Positions 43,818 through 53,139 of a DNA stretch of 64,000 nucleotides are shown here, one piece after another (positions within the stretch are counted from its first letter, which is position 1; every line of letters starts with the position of its first letter). The DNA is from Roseiarcus sp963751165 (GTDB lineage: Bacteria; Pseudomonadota; Alphaproteobacteria; Rhizobiales; Beijerinckiaceae): assembly GCA_963751165.1 (NCBI GenBank), contig CAVVTP010000028.1:124001-188000 (forward strand), read 5' to 3'. The notes under the pieces were generated by a model, which saw only the letters and a list, made by a program, of their open reading frames with translations, did not search any database and was not told the DNA's origin. A program made the position numbers and the translations under genes.

Positions 43818-45135
43818 ATGGGCGCGCGCACGATCCGGATGCCCGACGTCGGCGAGGGCGTGGCCGAAGCCGAGATCGTCGAATGGTCGGTCAAGGTCGG
43901 CGATCTGGTGCGCGAGGACCAGGTCGTCGCGGCGGTGATGACCGACAAGGCGACGGTCGAGATCCCGACGCCGGTCGCAGGCACGGTCGTCGCGCTCGGC
44001 GGCGGGGTCGGCGACGTGCTGGCGGTCGGCGCCGAGCTCATCCGGATCGACGCGCCCGGATTGCCGGATTCGCCGCGCCCGCCGGCGCCGAAGGGGGTCG
44101 CCAAAGCCGCCGCCGAGGCGCCTCAACCGGCGAAGTCTGCTCCGCCGTCCGCAGCACTCGTCGCCAAGGAAGAAACGGCCGCCGAGCCGCCGCCCGCGCC
44201 CGCTGCTCCGCCTCGCGCCGATCTGCTTCAGCGCCCAGGGGGAGCGCCTCGGACGGCCGGCGAGAAGCCGCTCGCTTCGCCTGCGGTCCGCCTCAGGGCG
44301 CGCGAGGCCGGCGTCGATCTCCGCTTCGTACGCGGCGCCGGGCCGGCGGGCCGGATCACCCACGACGACCTCGACGCCTTCATCGCCCGACCGCCCGGAG
44401 GCGCCGATGAAGGCGCCGGGGCGGCAGCCGAATATGGCTGTCGAGAGGATCAAGGTCGCGGGATTACGACGCCGCATCGCCCAAAACATGGCCGAGTCTT
44501 CCCGCCGGGTGGCGCATTTCTCCTATGTCGAGGAGGTCGACGTCACCGCGCTCGAAGAATTGCGCACTGCGCTGAACGCCCGCGCGACGGAAGAGCGGCC
44601 GAAGCTGACCATGCTGCCATTTCTCATGCTCGCCATTGTCAAGGCGGTCGCCGACTTTCCGCAGGTCAATGCTCATTACGACGACGACAACGAGGTGGTC
44701 GAGCGGTTCGGCGCGGTCCACCTCGGCGTTGCGACGCAGACGTCGGCCGGCCTGATGGTCCCGGTCGTCCGACACGCCGAGACGCTCGGCCTCTACGAGG
44801 CTGCGCGCGAGATGCGCCGCGTCACGGAGGCAGCGCGGCAAGGCGTTGCGCAGCGCGAGGAACTCTCCGGCTCGACGATCACCCTGACCTCGCTCGGCGC
44901 GCTCGGCGGAATAGCCTCGACCCCGATCGTCAACCGACCGGAAGTGGCGATCGTCGGCGTCAACAAGATCGTGGTGAAGCCGGCGTGGCGCGACGGCGGC
45001 TTCGTCCCGCGCAAGACCATGAACCTCTCGTCGTCGTTCGATCATCGCGTCGTCGACGGCCACGATGGGGCGACCTTCATCCAGCGCATGCGCGCGCTTG
45101 TCGAAGCGCCGGCTGCGCTCTTCATCGAGGATTGA
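43818..45135 (+). pseudogene. bkdB: Dihydrolipoyl acyltransferase (E2), frameshifted
   Basis: The core E2 of the same complex. Frame 1 holds the lipoyl domain (VMTDKATVEIPTPVAG, lipoylated Lys about residue 42), a Pro/Ala linker, and a peripheral-subunit-binding domain (LASPAVRLRAREAGVDL...GRITHDDLDAFI). Frame 2 holds the acyltransferase domain from GRQPNMAVERIKVAGLRRRIAQNM to the catalytic DHRVVDGHDGA. A +1 shift at about 44385-44398 lies in the linker between them. Joined length is about 438 residues, normal. Two separate polypeptides are conceivable (ATG 44407), but a single frameshift fits the window-wide pattern better. Confidence 0.88.
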
Positions 45136-45290
45136 TCATTGCTGATGAGTCCGGAGAAACTTCCCTTCACCCGTCGGCCTTCGGCCGCCACCCCCTTCCG
45201 CTTCGGGGGCGACGGGAGCGCAGAGACCCCTTCTCCCGGCTGCGCGAGAAGGTGGCGAGCGCAGCCCGCCGGATGAGGGCAAGCGCCGCG
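45136..45290. repeat. Intergenic repeat with palindromic core between E2 and E3
   Basis: Contains CTTCTCCCGGCTGCGCGAGAAGG (split palindrome) followed by GGCGAGCGCAGCCCGCCGGATGAGGGC, the standard wording of a common Rhizobiales intergenic repeat, and a second pair (GGCCTTCGGCC, CCCCTTCCGCTTCGGGGG). No gene. Confidence 0.6.
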
Positions 45291-45307
45291 CAAACGAAGA
45301 GGACCGG

Positions 45308-46699
45308 ATGAACGAGCTTCGCTGCAAGGTTCTCATCATCGGCGGCGGCCCCGGCGGCTATGTCGCGGCGATCCGCGCCGGCGAGCTCGGCCTCGACACG
45401 GTGCTCGTCGAGGACGGACAATTCGGCGGCGCCTGCCTGCATGTCGGCTGCATCCCCTCGAAAGCCATCATCCACGCCGCGGACGCCGCGCATGCGCTGA
45501 CCGATCCACTTGCCCTGAACGCGATCGGCCTGACCCTTAGCGCTCCGACGCTCGACTTCGCCAGGACGATCGCCTGGAAGGACGGGATCGTCGCGCGGCT
45601 CGCAACAGGCGTCGGCGCGCTGCTCAAGAAGGCGGGGGTGCGGTCCTTGAAGGGGCGGGCGACGATCGTCGACGGCAAGAGCGCGGTCGCGCATGCCGAC
45701 ACGGGCGACCAGCGGATTGCGTGCGAGCATCTCGTCATCGCGACCGGCTCCGAGCCGACGCCGCTTGCCGCGCTGCCGTTCGACGGCGAGGACGTCCTGT
45801 CCTCGACCGAGGCACTGGCGCTGACCAAGGTTCCGGAGACGCTCGCCGTCGTCGGGGCGGGCTATATCGGCATGGAGCTCGGCGTGGCTTTCGCCAAGTT
45901 GGGCGCCAGGGTGACGATCGTCGAGGCGCTACCGAAGATCCTGCCGCTCTACGACGAGGAGCTCACCCAGCCGGTCGCGCGGAAATGCGCCGAGCTCGGC
46001 ATCGGGACCATGCTCGGCGCCAAGGCGCTAGGCTTCGCCAGGGGCGCGCTCGAGGCTGCAGGCCCCGATGGCGTCGAGACGCGCGTGGCGGCCGAGAAGG
46101 TTTTGGTCGCGGTCGGGCGTCGGGCGCGCACGGTCGGCTTCGGCCTCGAAAGCCTCGACCTGGCGATGGCCGGACCCTTTATCCGCGTCGACGACCGATG
46201 CGCGACCTCAATGCGCAACGTCTGGGCGGTCGGCGACGTGACCGGCGAGCCGATGCTGGCCCATCGCGCCATGGCGCAGGGCGAGATGGTCGCCGAGATC
46301 GTCGCCGGCGCGAGGCGCGCCTTCGACCACCGGGCGATCCCGGCGATCTGCTTTACCGATCCGGAGATCGTGGCGGTCGGTCTTTCACCCGAGGCCGCGA
46401 AGGCGGCGCACGGCGAGATTCGAACCGGCGTCTTCCCTTTCCGCGCCAACGGCCGGGCGATGACCAAGCAGGCGGACGAGGGGTTCGTGCGCATCACGGC
46501 GCGCGCCGACAACCACGTCGTGCTCGGCATCCACGCCGTCGGCTCGGGCGTCTCCGAACTGTCGTCGGCTTTTACGCTGGCTCTGGAAATGGGCGCGCGA
46601 CTGGAAGACGTCGCCGACACGATCCACGCGCATCCGACTGAGAGCGAGGCGTTCCACGAGGCCGCCTTGAAGGCGCTCGGCAAGCCGCTGCATATCTGA
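45308..46699 (+). CDS. lpdA: Dihydrolipoyl dehydrogenase (E3)
   Basis: A 463-residue flavoprotein that reoxidises the E2 dihydrolipoamide with NAD. FAD-binding VLIIGGGPGGYVAAIRAGELG starts the protein. The redox-active disulfide is in GGACLHVGCIPSK (usual GGTCLNVGCIPSK; T to A and N to H are mild changes). The NAD fold is AVVGAGYIGMELG, WAVGDVTGEPMLAHRA is the second FAD motif, and the active-site HAHPTESEAFHEA ends it. It is the last gene of the bkd operon. Confidence 0.95.
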   Translation: MNELRCKVLIIGGGPGGYVAAIRAGELGLDTVLVEDGQFGGACLHVGCIPSKAIIHAADAAHALTDPLALNAIGLTLSAPTLDFARTIAWKDGIVARLATGVGALLKKAGVRSLKGRATIVDGKSAVAHADTGDQRIACEHLVIATGSEPTPLAALPFDGEDVLSSTEALALTKVPETLAVVGAGYIGMELGVAFAKLGARVTIVEALPKILPLYDEELTQPVARKCAELGIGTMLGAKALGFARGALEAAGPDGVETRVAAEKVLVAVGRRARTVGFGLESLDLAMAGPFIRVDDRCATSMRNVWAVGDVTGEPMLAHRAMAQGEMVAEIVAGARRAFDHRAIPAICFTDPEIVAVGLSPEAAKAAHGEIRTGVFPFRANGRAMTKQADEGFVRITARADNHVVLGIHAVGSGVSELSSAFTLALEMGARLEDVADTIHAHPTESEAFHEAALKALGKPLHI

Positions 46700-47006
46700 A
46701 GGTGAAATTCCCCGCCGCCCGCCGAAATACGGGCGTTCGACGCCCTAGGGGCGCCTCGTCGGAGCAGACAGACGGGCGAGTGAGGCGGACGGCGCGAGGA
46801 GATCGGCGGGTGAAACGACCGCTTCCCGGAGTACGCGCCTTCGGTCGTGTCTCAATCGCCGTGGATAAAAATCGCCTTTGGGATAAGCGATGGGTGTTGA
46901 CTTTAAAAGGAATATAATTAACAGATGTAGACATTGGGGAATAACGCAAAAATCGTCACTTTGGTCGGACGCGGAACGCGTGCGACGTCTGCGTATGGGG
47001 AATAGG
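46700..47006. other. Intergenic region with A+T-rich segment
   Basis: The first half is GC-rich without a gene. From about 46860 it turns A+T-rich (GTGGATAAAAATCGCC, TTGACTTTAAAAGGAATATAATT), which may hold the promoter for the next gene, although the best -35 and -10 look-alikes (TTGACT 46897-46902, TATAAT 46913-46918) are only 10 bp apart. Confidence 0.35.
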
Positions 47007-47381
47007 ATGCAGTCGATCACGATAGGGGAAAAGACGCTGGCGCTTGGTCCGGCCGGTCCCGCGGCCTCGCCTGAGGAGGGCCTTCGCCTTCTTCAGGACT
47101 TTCGGCGGATCGAAAGGGAAGACCTCCGCCAAGAGATACGCGCGTTCGTCACGGACAGGTTGAGAGTTCAGCACGAAAAGGAAGCGTGCGACCGCGCGAA
47201 CGACAACAAAGACACGCTCGTGACGGACGCGGACAGTGCACTGGGCATCGCTCTGAACGCCGCCATGACGTTGAAGTCGGTCCAGAGCCAAATTTCAGTC
47301 GCGAGAGAGCAAATTGCTCAATTGAAACGGTTGGTTTCCGAATTCCAGCTTGCCGACCCCGGCATGGGCGTCCCTAGATAG
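47007..47381 (+). CDS. Hypothetical protein, helical/coiled-coil C-terminus
   Basis: A 124-residue soluble protein without a recognised family. The N-terminus is MQSITIGEKTLALGPAGPAAS. The middle is a charged helix (REDLRQEIRAFVTDRLRVQHEKEAC), and the C-terminus has a heptad-like run (LKSVQSQISVAREQIAQLKRLVSEFQL). I chose ATG 47007 with GGGGAATAGG upstream; the frame is open to 46890, but that part is basic and leader-like. Likely expressed, function unknown. Confidence 0.5.
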   Translation: MQSITIGEKTLALGPAGPAASPEEGLRLLQDFRRIEREDLRQEIRAFVTDRLRVQHEKEACDRANDNKDTLVTDADSALGIALNAAMTLKSVQSQISVAREQIAQLKRLVSEFQLADPGMGVPR

Positions 47382-47475
47382 CAGCGGGCCGCTCGGCGAG
47401 GCGCTGCATTGTCGCGGGACCGCGAAGCGTTCGAACCTCGGCCAAAGGCAAGGTGGCGGGCCTAACGCGGAGCCT

Positions 47476-47892
47476 TCACAGCGCTCGCCGCAGTCGCCAG
47501 GCTGTCACCGCGACCGCGACCCAGGCCGCGGTCGCCGGGACGAGAGCCAGAGCGGCAAGCCGGCCGATCGTGAGCCAGACGACCGCGGCGAAGGCCGCAA
47601 GGCCGAAGCTGCCGAGAACTGCGCCGACAGCGTCGAGCGCGGCGGCTTCCTTGCCGCGGCGCGAGCCGGCCAGGCCCGCTTTCTCCTTGCGCTCCCGGAC
47701 ATGCTTCTCGACGAGCGTGGCGCTGGCGGGAAAGATGGCGGGGAACGCGAGAAAAAGACCACCGACGACCGGTCCGAACCCGGCGGCGATAAGCCCTGCA
47801 ACCACGGTCGCCGCCCCTCCGAGCGCGAACCTCATGAGATATTCGCGCCAGTTCGTCTCGCGCAGCGCGGACAGCTTGAGCCGAACGATCAT
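47476..47892 (-). CDS. DUF3147-like integral membrane protein, gene B
   Basis: 138 residues with several hydrophobic helices. YLMRFALGGAATVVAGLIAAGFGPVVGGLFLAFPAIFPASATLVEKH is the conserved DUF3147-type core, followed by a charged loop (ERKEKAGLAGSRRGKEAA) and two more helices. Its ATG shares one base with the stop of the upstream DUF3147-like gene (TGATG), so the pair is translationally coupled and may form a hetero-oligomer. Function unknown. Confidence 0.75.
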   Translation of the reverse strand: MIVRLKLSALRETNWREYLMRFALGGAATVVAGLIAAGFGPVVGGLFLAFPAIFPASATLVEKHVRERKEKAGLAGSRRGKEAAALDAVGAVLGSFGLAAFAAVVWLTIGRLAALALVPATAAWVAVAVTAWRLRRAL

Positions 47893-48236
47893 CAGACGCC
47901 AACCAGAATGGCCAGAGTCCCGAACGCCACCGCAAACCAGACGAGAAAAGACGCCATAGTCGCGGTCAGAGACGACATTCTGAATTTCTGGAGGAGAACG
48001 CACACTGTCCAACTGTAGGCAGCCAGCGCCAAGGCGCCTAAAATCATCGACCGGCCTTCGATGGCGACGAAGCCGGCGCCTTGGCGCGACAAAGCGATGA
48101 GGACCGTCGCCAGCGCGATCGAGGGGGCCGCGCCGAACAGGCCCGCGAAAGTCTTCGGGCGAAGCGCGTCGCCGAGCGCGGCGAAGGCTGAGACGGCAAT
48201 CCCGCCGACAAGGAACCGCAAGAGATAATCGAGCAT
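47892..48236 (-). CDS. DUF3147-like integral membrane protein, gene A
   Basis: A 114-residue protein starting MLDYLLRFLVGGIAVSAFAALGD, with a four-helix hydrophobic pattern and a short polar link (LRPKTFAGLFGAAPSIALA). The start at 48236 has GGAAG upstream; the frame is open further to 48314, but typical family length favours 48236. It resembles the product of the next gene, suggesting an old tandem duplication. Confidence 0.75.
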   Translation of the reverse strand: MLDYLLRFLVGGIAVSAFAALGDALRPKTFAGLFGAAPSIALATVLIALSRQGAGFVAIEGRSMILGALALAAYSWTVCVLLQKFRMSSLTATMASFLVWFAVAFGTLAILVGV

Positions 48237-48371
48237 CGTCTTCCGTGCTCCAGACATTTCGGGAGACGATTTGTTCCAGGGTATCAGCGCGTTCTGATGT
48301 CGTAGAACTGTCACGACGTTGTCGCCCGCCGCTTCGACGGGAGGACTCCGAGGTGACGTTTCCCACGGAGC

Positions 48372-48734
48372 TCAAAGAACGCTGTCGAGGAGGCGGCGAC
48401 TGGCGCCGCCGAGCGCCTCGAAGACTGGCTTCAATATGTTCGCAAGCGCGGGCAGTCTAAGGTCGGAGCGGAGAATCTCCCTTAGCTCGGCCGCACTGAG
48501 CTTGGCGTCGATCGGGCGGGGCTGCGCCTGAAAATCCGTGAAGGCGTTCGGCCCCAGGCTTTCGATCAGCCGATCATTGATCCCGTCGCAATACGCCGCG
48601 TCACAGGCGAGACGCTCGGTGTCGATCACGCAGTTGGCGACAGCGAGCCCCTCCAAAAGGTAGGCGAGCCGGAATGTCGCGACGAGAACGGCTGCCTGGC
48701 GTTCGTTCAGCGACGCCGGGAGCGCGCGCGCCAT
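48372..48734 (-). CDS. Hypothetical protein
   Basis: A 120-residue open frame with balanced, protein-like composition (ERQAAVLVATFRLAYLLEGLAVANCVIDTERLACDAAYCDGINDRL) and a helical prediction by eye. I recognise no family and see no strong ribosome binding site. It could be a truncated or small regulatory protein. Confidence 0.4.
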   Translation of the reverse strand: MARALPASLNERQAAVLVATFRLAYLLEGLAVANCVIDTERLACDAAYCDGINDRLIESLGPNAFTDFQAQPRPIDAKLSAAELREILRSDLRLPALANILKPVFEALGGASRRLLDSVL

Positions 48735-48949
48735 CGCCTGTTCTACGCCGAGCCTGGGGTCGATGGCCCCGCAGTCGAATGCCCCAAGTCATTTCAAGAC
48801 GTTTTTGCGAAACAGCGACCCGAAAGAGGCGCCTCGCGTGCGCCGGAGGGTTTGCGTGACGATCGGAGGTTCGGACTTCATGCAACCCTGCATGATTGGC
48901 GCGAGGGCTTGCCGCAAACGTCGTTGGTACGCCTTCATCCTCCACGGCG

Positions 48950-50015
48950 CTAGGGAGCGAGGACGACACGACCGCGAATGCGGCCGGCGCGCAGGTCATC
49001 GAGTGACCGTTGAGCCGCATCGAGCGGTCGCAACTCGATCGGCATTGGCTTGACCCGGCCTTCGCGGGCAAGAGCGAGCAGTTCTCGAAACTCGGGCAGC
49101 GAGCCTACGTACGAACCAATGACGCCGACGGCGCGAACCGGCAGCGTGACCAATGGGATTTCGATCGCGCCGCCGAACAGGCCGACAACATAAAGGCGTC
49201 CTCCTTTACGCAGCAAGGCAAGGCCGAAACTGGCTGAACTCTCAGCCCCGACGAAGTCGATCGCGGCCGCGAAGCCGCCCGTTTCCTTCAGCAAGCGATC
49301 CCGAGAATTGGGATCGGCGGGATCGATCGCCGCCGAAGCGCCAGCGTCCAGCGCGGCGTCCCGTTTCGTCGCGTCAATGTCCGCGACGATAGCGCCAACG
49401 CCGTAAAGGGCGCGGGTCAGATTTACCGCGGCGAGCCCGAGCCCGCCGGCGCCGATGATCAAAAGCGGGTTGTCTGCGTCGACCGGACCCGCCTTTTTCA
49501 GCGCGCTGTATGCCGTGAGCCCCGAACACGCGAGGGTTGCGGCAAACGATTTCAGGGAGCGGGTCGAACTCGACCAAATACCTCGGATGATCCACGAGAA
49601 TGTAATTGCTGAAACCCCCGTCACGGCGGATGCCGAGGTTGCTCGGCTGTGCGCAGAGATTCTCCTGGCCGGTTCGGCAGACTGCGCATTGACCACAACC
49701 AACCCAACCATAGACGACTCGACGGTCGCCGACCTGAACTCCGGACGCATCGGGTCCCAACTCGTCGACCACGCCGACGATCTCGTGGCCAAGAGTGCGG
49801 GGCGCCTGGATTGCGCCGGACAACTCGACCTTCCGCTCGCGACCGAGACTCAAATATCCGTCGGACAGGTGTATGTCGGAGTGGCACACGCCGCATGCGC
49901 GGACCCGGAGCAGCACCTGCGTTCCGACCGGGGCGGGCGGAGATTCGACAATCTCTGTCAAAGCAGCGCCGAATTTCGTGAGTTTGTAACTGCGCATCTG
50001 CCGAGCAGCATTCAT
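48950..50015 (-). pseudogene. Zinc-dependent alcohol dehydrogenase, frameshifted
   Basis: A medium-chain (MDR) alcohol dehydrogenase. Catalytic-zinc motif CGVCHSDIHLSDG and GHEIVGVVDELG are in the first frame, with structural-zinc cysteines in CGQCAVCRTGQENLC. The second frame has the NAD fold LLIIGAGGLGLAAVNLTRAL and ends GRIRGRVVLAP. One extra base at TTT 49550-49552 (plus strand) separates EFDPLPE from SFAATLACSGLTAYSALKK. Joined length is about 354 residues, normal. It lies about 315 bp downstream of the lar genes on the same strand, so it could oxidise a product of the LarA-type enzyme or a related hydroxy compound. Confidence 0.87.
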
Positions 50016-50330
50016 GATCCCACCCTACAAGTGTTGCGGCTCAAGACGATGATCGAATTCGCCGTCGCGAATGCAAAGATCGTGGCGCAGATTGCCCTGG
50101 CTTTCGAATTCGCCCTGGTTGAAAATATCCCTCTCACCGCGACGACGTTCCGATTTCAAGGCGAGCGACATCAGCTAAACAACTTTGTTCTTTATTTGGC
50201 AAGGCGAATCCGCTGCTGGCCCGCTCGGCAAGCGCCGCGAGCCGATGGCGGGCGATCCACGGGTCGCCGTGCAGGCGGAGGTCCGGCTTGCAAATGCATG
50301 AGACGGCAGATTGCAATGGCAATGGTTCGA
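50016..50330. other. Gap between larB and the alcohol dehydrogenase, nothing specific seen
   Basis: No supported gene. The minus-strand open frame 50134-50427 overlaps larB and is Arg/Pro-rich. An A+T-richer stretch near 50165-50205 could contain the dehydrogenase promoter. Confidence 0.3.
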
Positions 50331-51047
50331 CTAACGAACTCCGGTCCACTCGGCGCGGTGAGCCTTCTGGGGCGTCCGGGCTTGGCCAAGCCGGCTGGCG
50401 GCGTCGAGCAGCCTCAGAGCCGCGCAAGCGGCGCCGTAGCCGTTATCGATATTGCAGGCGACAAGACCGGGCGCGCAGCTTGTGAGGATGGCATTCAGCG
50501 CCGTGCGACCGCCTTCGGCCGCGCCATATCCAACCGAGGTAGGCACGCAAATGATGGCGCCTCCCGCCAGGCCGCCGATTACGCTTGTGATCGCTGCATC
50601 CATGCCGGCGACGACGATGACGATCGGGTGACTGCGGATCTCATCGATTCTCTCGGTCAAGCGCCATAATCCAGCGACCCCAACATCCATGATCGAGGTT
50701 GCTTCGTGCCCGTAGTATCGAAGCGTTCGCGACGCTTCACGCGCCACCGGCAGGTCGGAAGTTCCGGCGGCGACGATGACGATCTCGGCTGTGTATACGA
50801 TCGGGCGCGGCGCGCCGAAGTAGGCGGTCCTTGAGGCAGTGCAATAGTCGATCGCCGCGTCGTGGGCGCCGGATAGAGCGTCCAACTTGGCAGGCGACAA
50901 TCGGGTTAGCAGCAGCCGAGCGTCGCGCAGAGCGGCTTCATCGAGTATGGCGTCGATCTGGTCCGGCGATTTGCCCTCGCAATATACGGCCTCCTCCAGA
51001 CCGATTCTGGCGCCACGGCCAAAATCCTGCTTGACGTCGGTCCTCAT
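50331..51047 (-). CDS. larB: Nickel pincer cofactor biosynthesis protein LarB
   Basis: Carboxylates and AMP-hydrolyses nicotinic acid adenine dinucleotide to start synthesis of the nickel-pincer nucleotide cofactor. The 238 residues show the LarB core, PurE-like: VIVAAGTSDLPVAREASRTLRYYGHEA, DVGVAGLWRL, VVAGMDAAITSVIGGLAGGAIICVPTSVGYG. The N-terminal FGRGARIGLEEAVYCEGKSPDQI is also typical. It overlaps larE by 4 bp (ATGA). Confidence 0.95.
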   Translation of the reverse strand: MRTDVKQDFGRGARIGLEEAVYCEGKSPDQIDAILDEAALRDARLLLTRLSPAKLDALSGAHDAAIDYCTASRTAYFGAPRPIVYTAEIVIVAAGTSDLPVAREASRTLRYYGHEATSIMDVGVAGLWRLTERIDEIRSHPIVIVVAGMDAAITSVIGGLAGGAIICVPTSVGYGAAEGGRTALNAILTSCAPGLVACNIDNGYGAACAALRLLDAASRLGQARTPQKAHRAEWTGVR

Positions 51048-51850
51048 GACGACGGCGCCCCGACGAAGGCGCTTCCGACCCGGTATGGCGCGAAAGCTAC
51101 GGTTGCGGGCATGCGGGACGAGCTGACTAGGCCGGCGATCCCGCGTCGGAGTTCGGCTTCTATCTCCGCCGCCCGCTCCAACGCGTCGCCGTCAAGCTCG
51201 ATGACAACCCCGGTCTTCCGGACGCGACAGCGCACGGTACGTGGCTGCAACGCGTCGGCGATCAGTGCCTCGACCTGATGGATCATCCGAAGGATCGCAG
51301 GCTCGACCGGGATCGCGGTCTCGACCCGGCTTGATAGGCAAGGCGAGGCCGGCAGTTCCGCGATTTCGCCGAGGCCCAGCGAGCGCGCCAGAGCTCGCAC
51401 ACCCGATTTTCCGACACCCGCCTCCACATAGGGGTGGCGCACGTCGAAGCGCCGCGCCGCATCGAGGCCGGGACGATATTCGTGAAGGTCATCGCAATTG
51501 GTCCCCGAGGCGATCGTCCCGCCTATTCGTGCCGCGATCGCCGAATAGAGGCTCCGTTTGCAGTAGAAACACCGATCCACCGGATTGCGGCGATAGTCCG
51601 GGTCATCGAACTCGCCAGCGTCGAGCACCGAGAGACGCCACTCCTCGCGCGCGGCCCATTCTCGCACCCGCGCGGTCGCCTCCGGCGGCACTGCCGGCGA
51701 GACTGCATGGACCATCGTCGCCCCGCCCGGCGGGTCGACGCGATGGGCGAGCGTCGCCAAGGTCATGCTGTCGACTCCGCCGCTGACCGCGATCGAAACA
51801 GGACCGAGATGACGAATGATGTCCGCCAGGCTATCGCTCGGCTCGCTCAT
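51044..51850 (-). CDS. larE: ATP-dependent sacrificial sulfur transferase LarE
   Basis: Adds sulfur to the pyridinium carboxylates of the cofactor precursor. A PP-loop ATP pyrophosphatase motif SGGVDS (about residues 23-28) is present. The cysteine in PASPCLSSRVE (Cys171) corresponds to the sulfur-donating residue known from Lactobacillus LarE. Cys94 and Cys97 (RCFYCKR) and Cys119 are additional. 268 residues, normal. 4-bp overlaps with both larC and larB show a single coupled operon. Confidence 0.94.
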   Translation of the reverse strand: MSEPSDSLADIIRHLGPVSIAVSGGVDSMTLATLAHRVDPPGGATMVHAVSPAVPPEATARVREWAAREEWRLSVLDAGEFDDPDYRRNPVDRCFYCKRSLYSAIAARIGGTIASGTNCDDLHEYRPGLDAARRFDVRHPYVEAGVGKSGVRALARSLGLGEIAELPASPCLSSRVETAIPVEPAILRMIHQVEALIADALQPRTVRCRVRKTGVVIELDGDALERAAEIEAELRRGIAGLVSSSRMPATVAFAPYRVGSAFVGAPSS

Positions 51851-53070
51851 TGCTTCTCCTTGAGGCTCAGTGTTTCCGCCGATCGACGGACCGCCTCGCG
51901 GGCGAGCCTGCCAGGCGCGTTAGCGACGTCGTCGGCCTCCGCTTTCGCGCTTGGACCGCTTGGCCGGTCTGCGATTTTCACTCTGACCTCGCGCCCGCCG
52001 ACCTTCACGACAGCGCGCTCACGCATGAGCATCTTTCGTCTCTCCAAGCGATGCCTCAGCCCGAGGGTCGTCGTCTCTTCGAAGCATAGCGAGGCGACGT
52101 CGTCGACAAGGAGAGGATCGGCCAGGATACGAATCGATGTAACCAGCCTCCCCTTCTTGCCGAAAGTCGGAGTTTGGAGAGCGTCGTAGACGCCCTTCGC
52201 GGCGCGGATGCGGGCGAGGGCCAGGGCAAGGTCCTCGGCTGATTGATCGTCGACTTCGAACTCGATGATCGCGACGTCGCCGATTGTCGTTCGCGCATCC
52301 GCAATCGGTTCGAACCGGAGGGCTCGCACGCAATTGCTGACCCCCTTGAGCTTGCGAAAGCCGAAACCGACGCCGGAGCCGACGAGGCGCCGAGGGGCAG
52401 CCGTCTCTCGATCGCCGCGAACGAGATAGCGAAGGATGGCCGCGCCGGTTGGCGTGACCCGCTCGCCGCCAAGGCCGTCATCGACGGTCGCGAAGCCTTC
52501 CAGAAGCAGAGCCGTCGCCGGCGCGGGGAGAGGGAGGATTCCATGCGCTGTTTCGACGCGACCTGAGCCGAGCGGAACCGGGCTGACAGTCCAATTCGAT
52601 GCAGCTATCGCTTCAATGACGTGAGCGGCGGCGACGATATCGGCAATGGAATCCCAGGCGCCGACTTCGTGAAACAACACCTCCTCCACAGCGCAACCGT
52701 GAACGCGCGCCTCTGCCTCGGCCAACAAACTGAAGATGCCGATCGCATGCCGCTTGACGGTTGGTTCGAGGTCGGAGTCCTCCAATTCGCTTCGTATCAA
52801 TCGCCAATCGGCATGGGCATGAGAGTGGTTTGCGTCTCGTTGTCTCTTGTCCTCGCCGATGACGATGAACCGGCGTCCGACGAGCACTCCGTCGTCGTGC
52901 TTCTCAAAGCGGCTGGAAACCCCTTCGATCAGCCTTCCGCAGCATCGCAGAACATTTTCAATTCCCGGCTCGAGGTCCGGCGCCAGATCGACGAGAGCGG
53001 CGACGAACATGTCGCCCGCCAAGCCGCCGAGAAGGTCGAGATGGACATCGGATTCAGGCGACTGCGCCAT
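51847..53070 (-). CDS. larC: Nickel insertion protein LarC
   Basis: Inserts nickel into the pincer nucleotide, CTP-dependent in characterised relatives. The 407 residues start HLDLLGGLAGDMFVAALVDL and contain FHEVGAWDSIADIVAAAHVIEA, PLGSGRVETAHGILPLPAPATALLLEG, LVGSGVGFG and a C-terminal ferredoxin-like part. A His-rich stretch (NHSHAHADW) near residue 83 is a plausible nickel site. It is encoded as one chain, unlike Lactobacillus where LarC1 and LarC2 arise by frameshifting. ATG 53070 is chosen; GTG 53076 is possible. Confidence 0.94.
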   Translation of the reverse strand: MAQSPESDVHLDLLGGLAGDMFVAALVDLAPDLEPGIENVLRCCGRLIEGVSSRFEKHDDGVLVGRRFIVIGEDKRQRDANHSHAHADWRLIRSELEDSDLEPTVKRHAIGIFSLLAEAEARVHGCAVEEVLFHEVGAWDSIADIVAAAHVIEAIAASNWTVSPVPLGSGRVETAHGILPLPAPATALLLEGFATVDDGLGGERVTPTGAAILRYLVRGDRETAAPRRLVGSGVGFGFRKLKGVSNCVRALRFEPIADARTTIGDVAIIEFEVDDQSAEDLALALARIRAAKGVYDALQTPTFGKKGRLVTSIRILADPLLVDDVASLCFEETTTLGLRHRLERRKMLMRERAVVKVGGREVRVKIADRPSGPSAKAEADDVANAPGRLAREAVRRSAETLSLKEKQ

Positions 53071-53139
53071 TCTCACCGACCCCCGGCATGCCTTGGAGCT
53101 TCAGCCTCGCGGACGGTCAAGTCCGGTGGCGCGACAAGA

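Noticed and set aside
44407..45135. A separate acyltransferase gene starting at ATG 44407, making E2 a two-chain protein
   Set aside because: The frames join with a single base change at a normal linker position, and the same kind of +1 shift is found in many other genes here.
46897..46918. TTGACT and TATAAT near the hypothetical gene at 47007 as a sigma70 promoter
   Set aside because: The boxes are only 10 bp apart, too close for sigma70; kept only as a remark on the A+T-rich leader.
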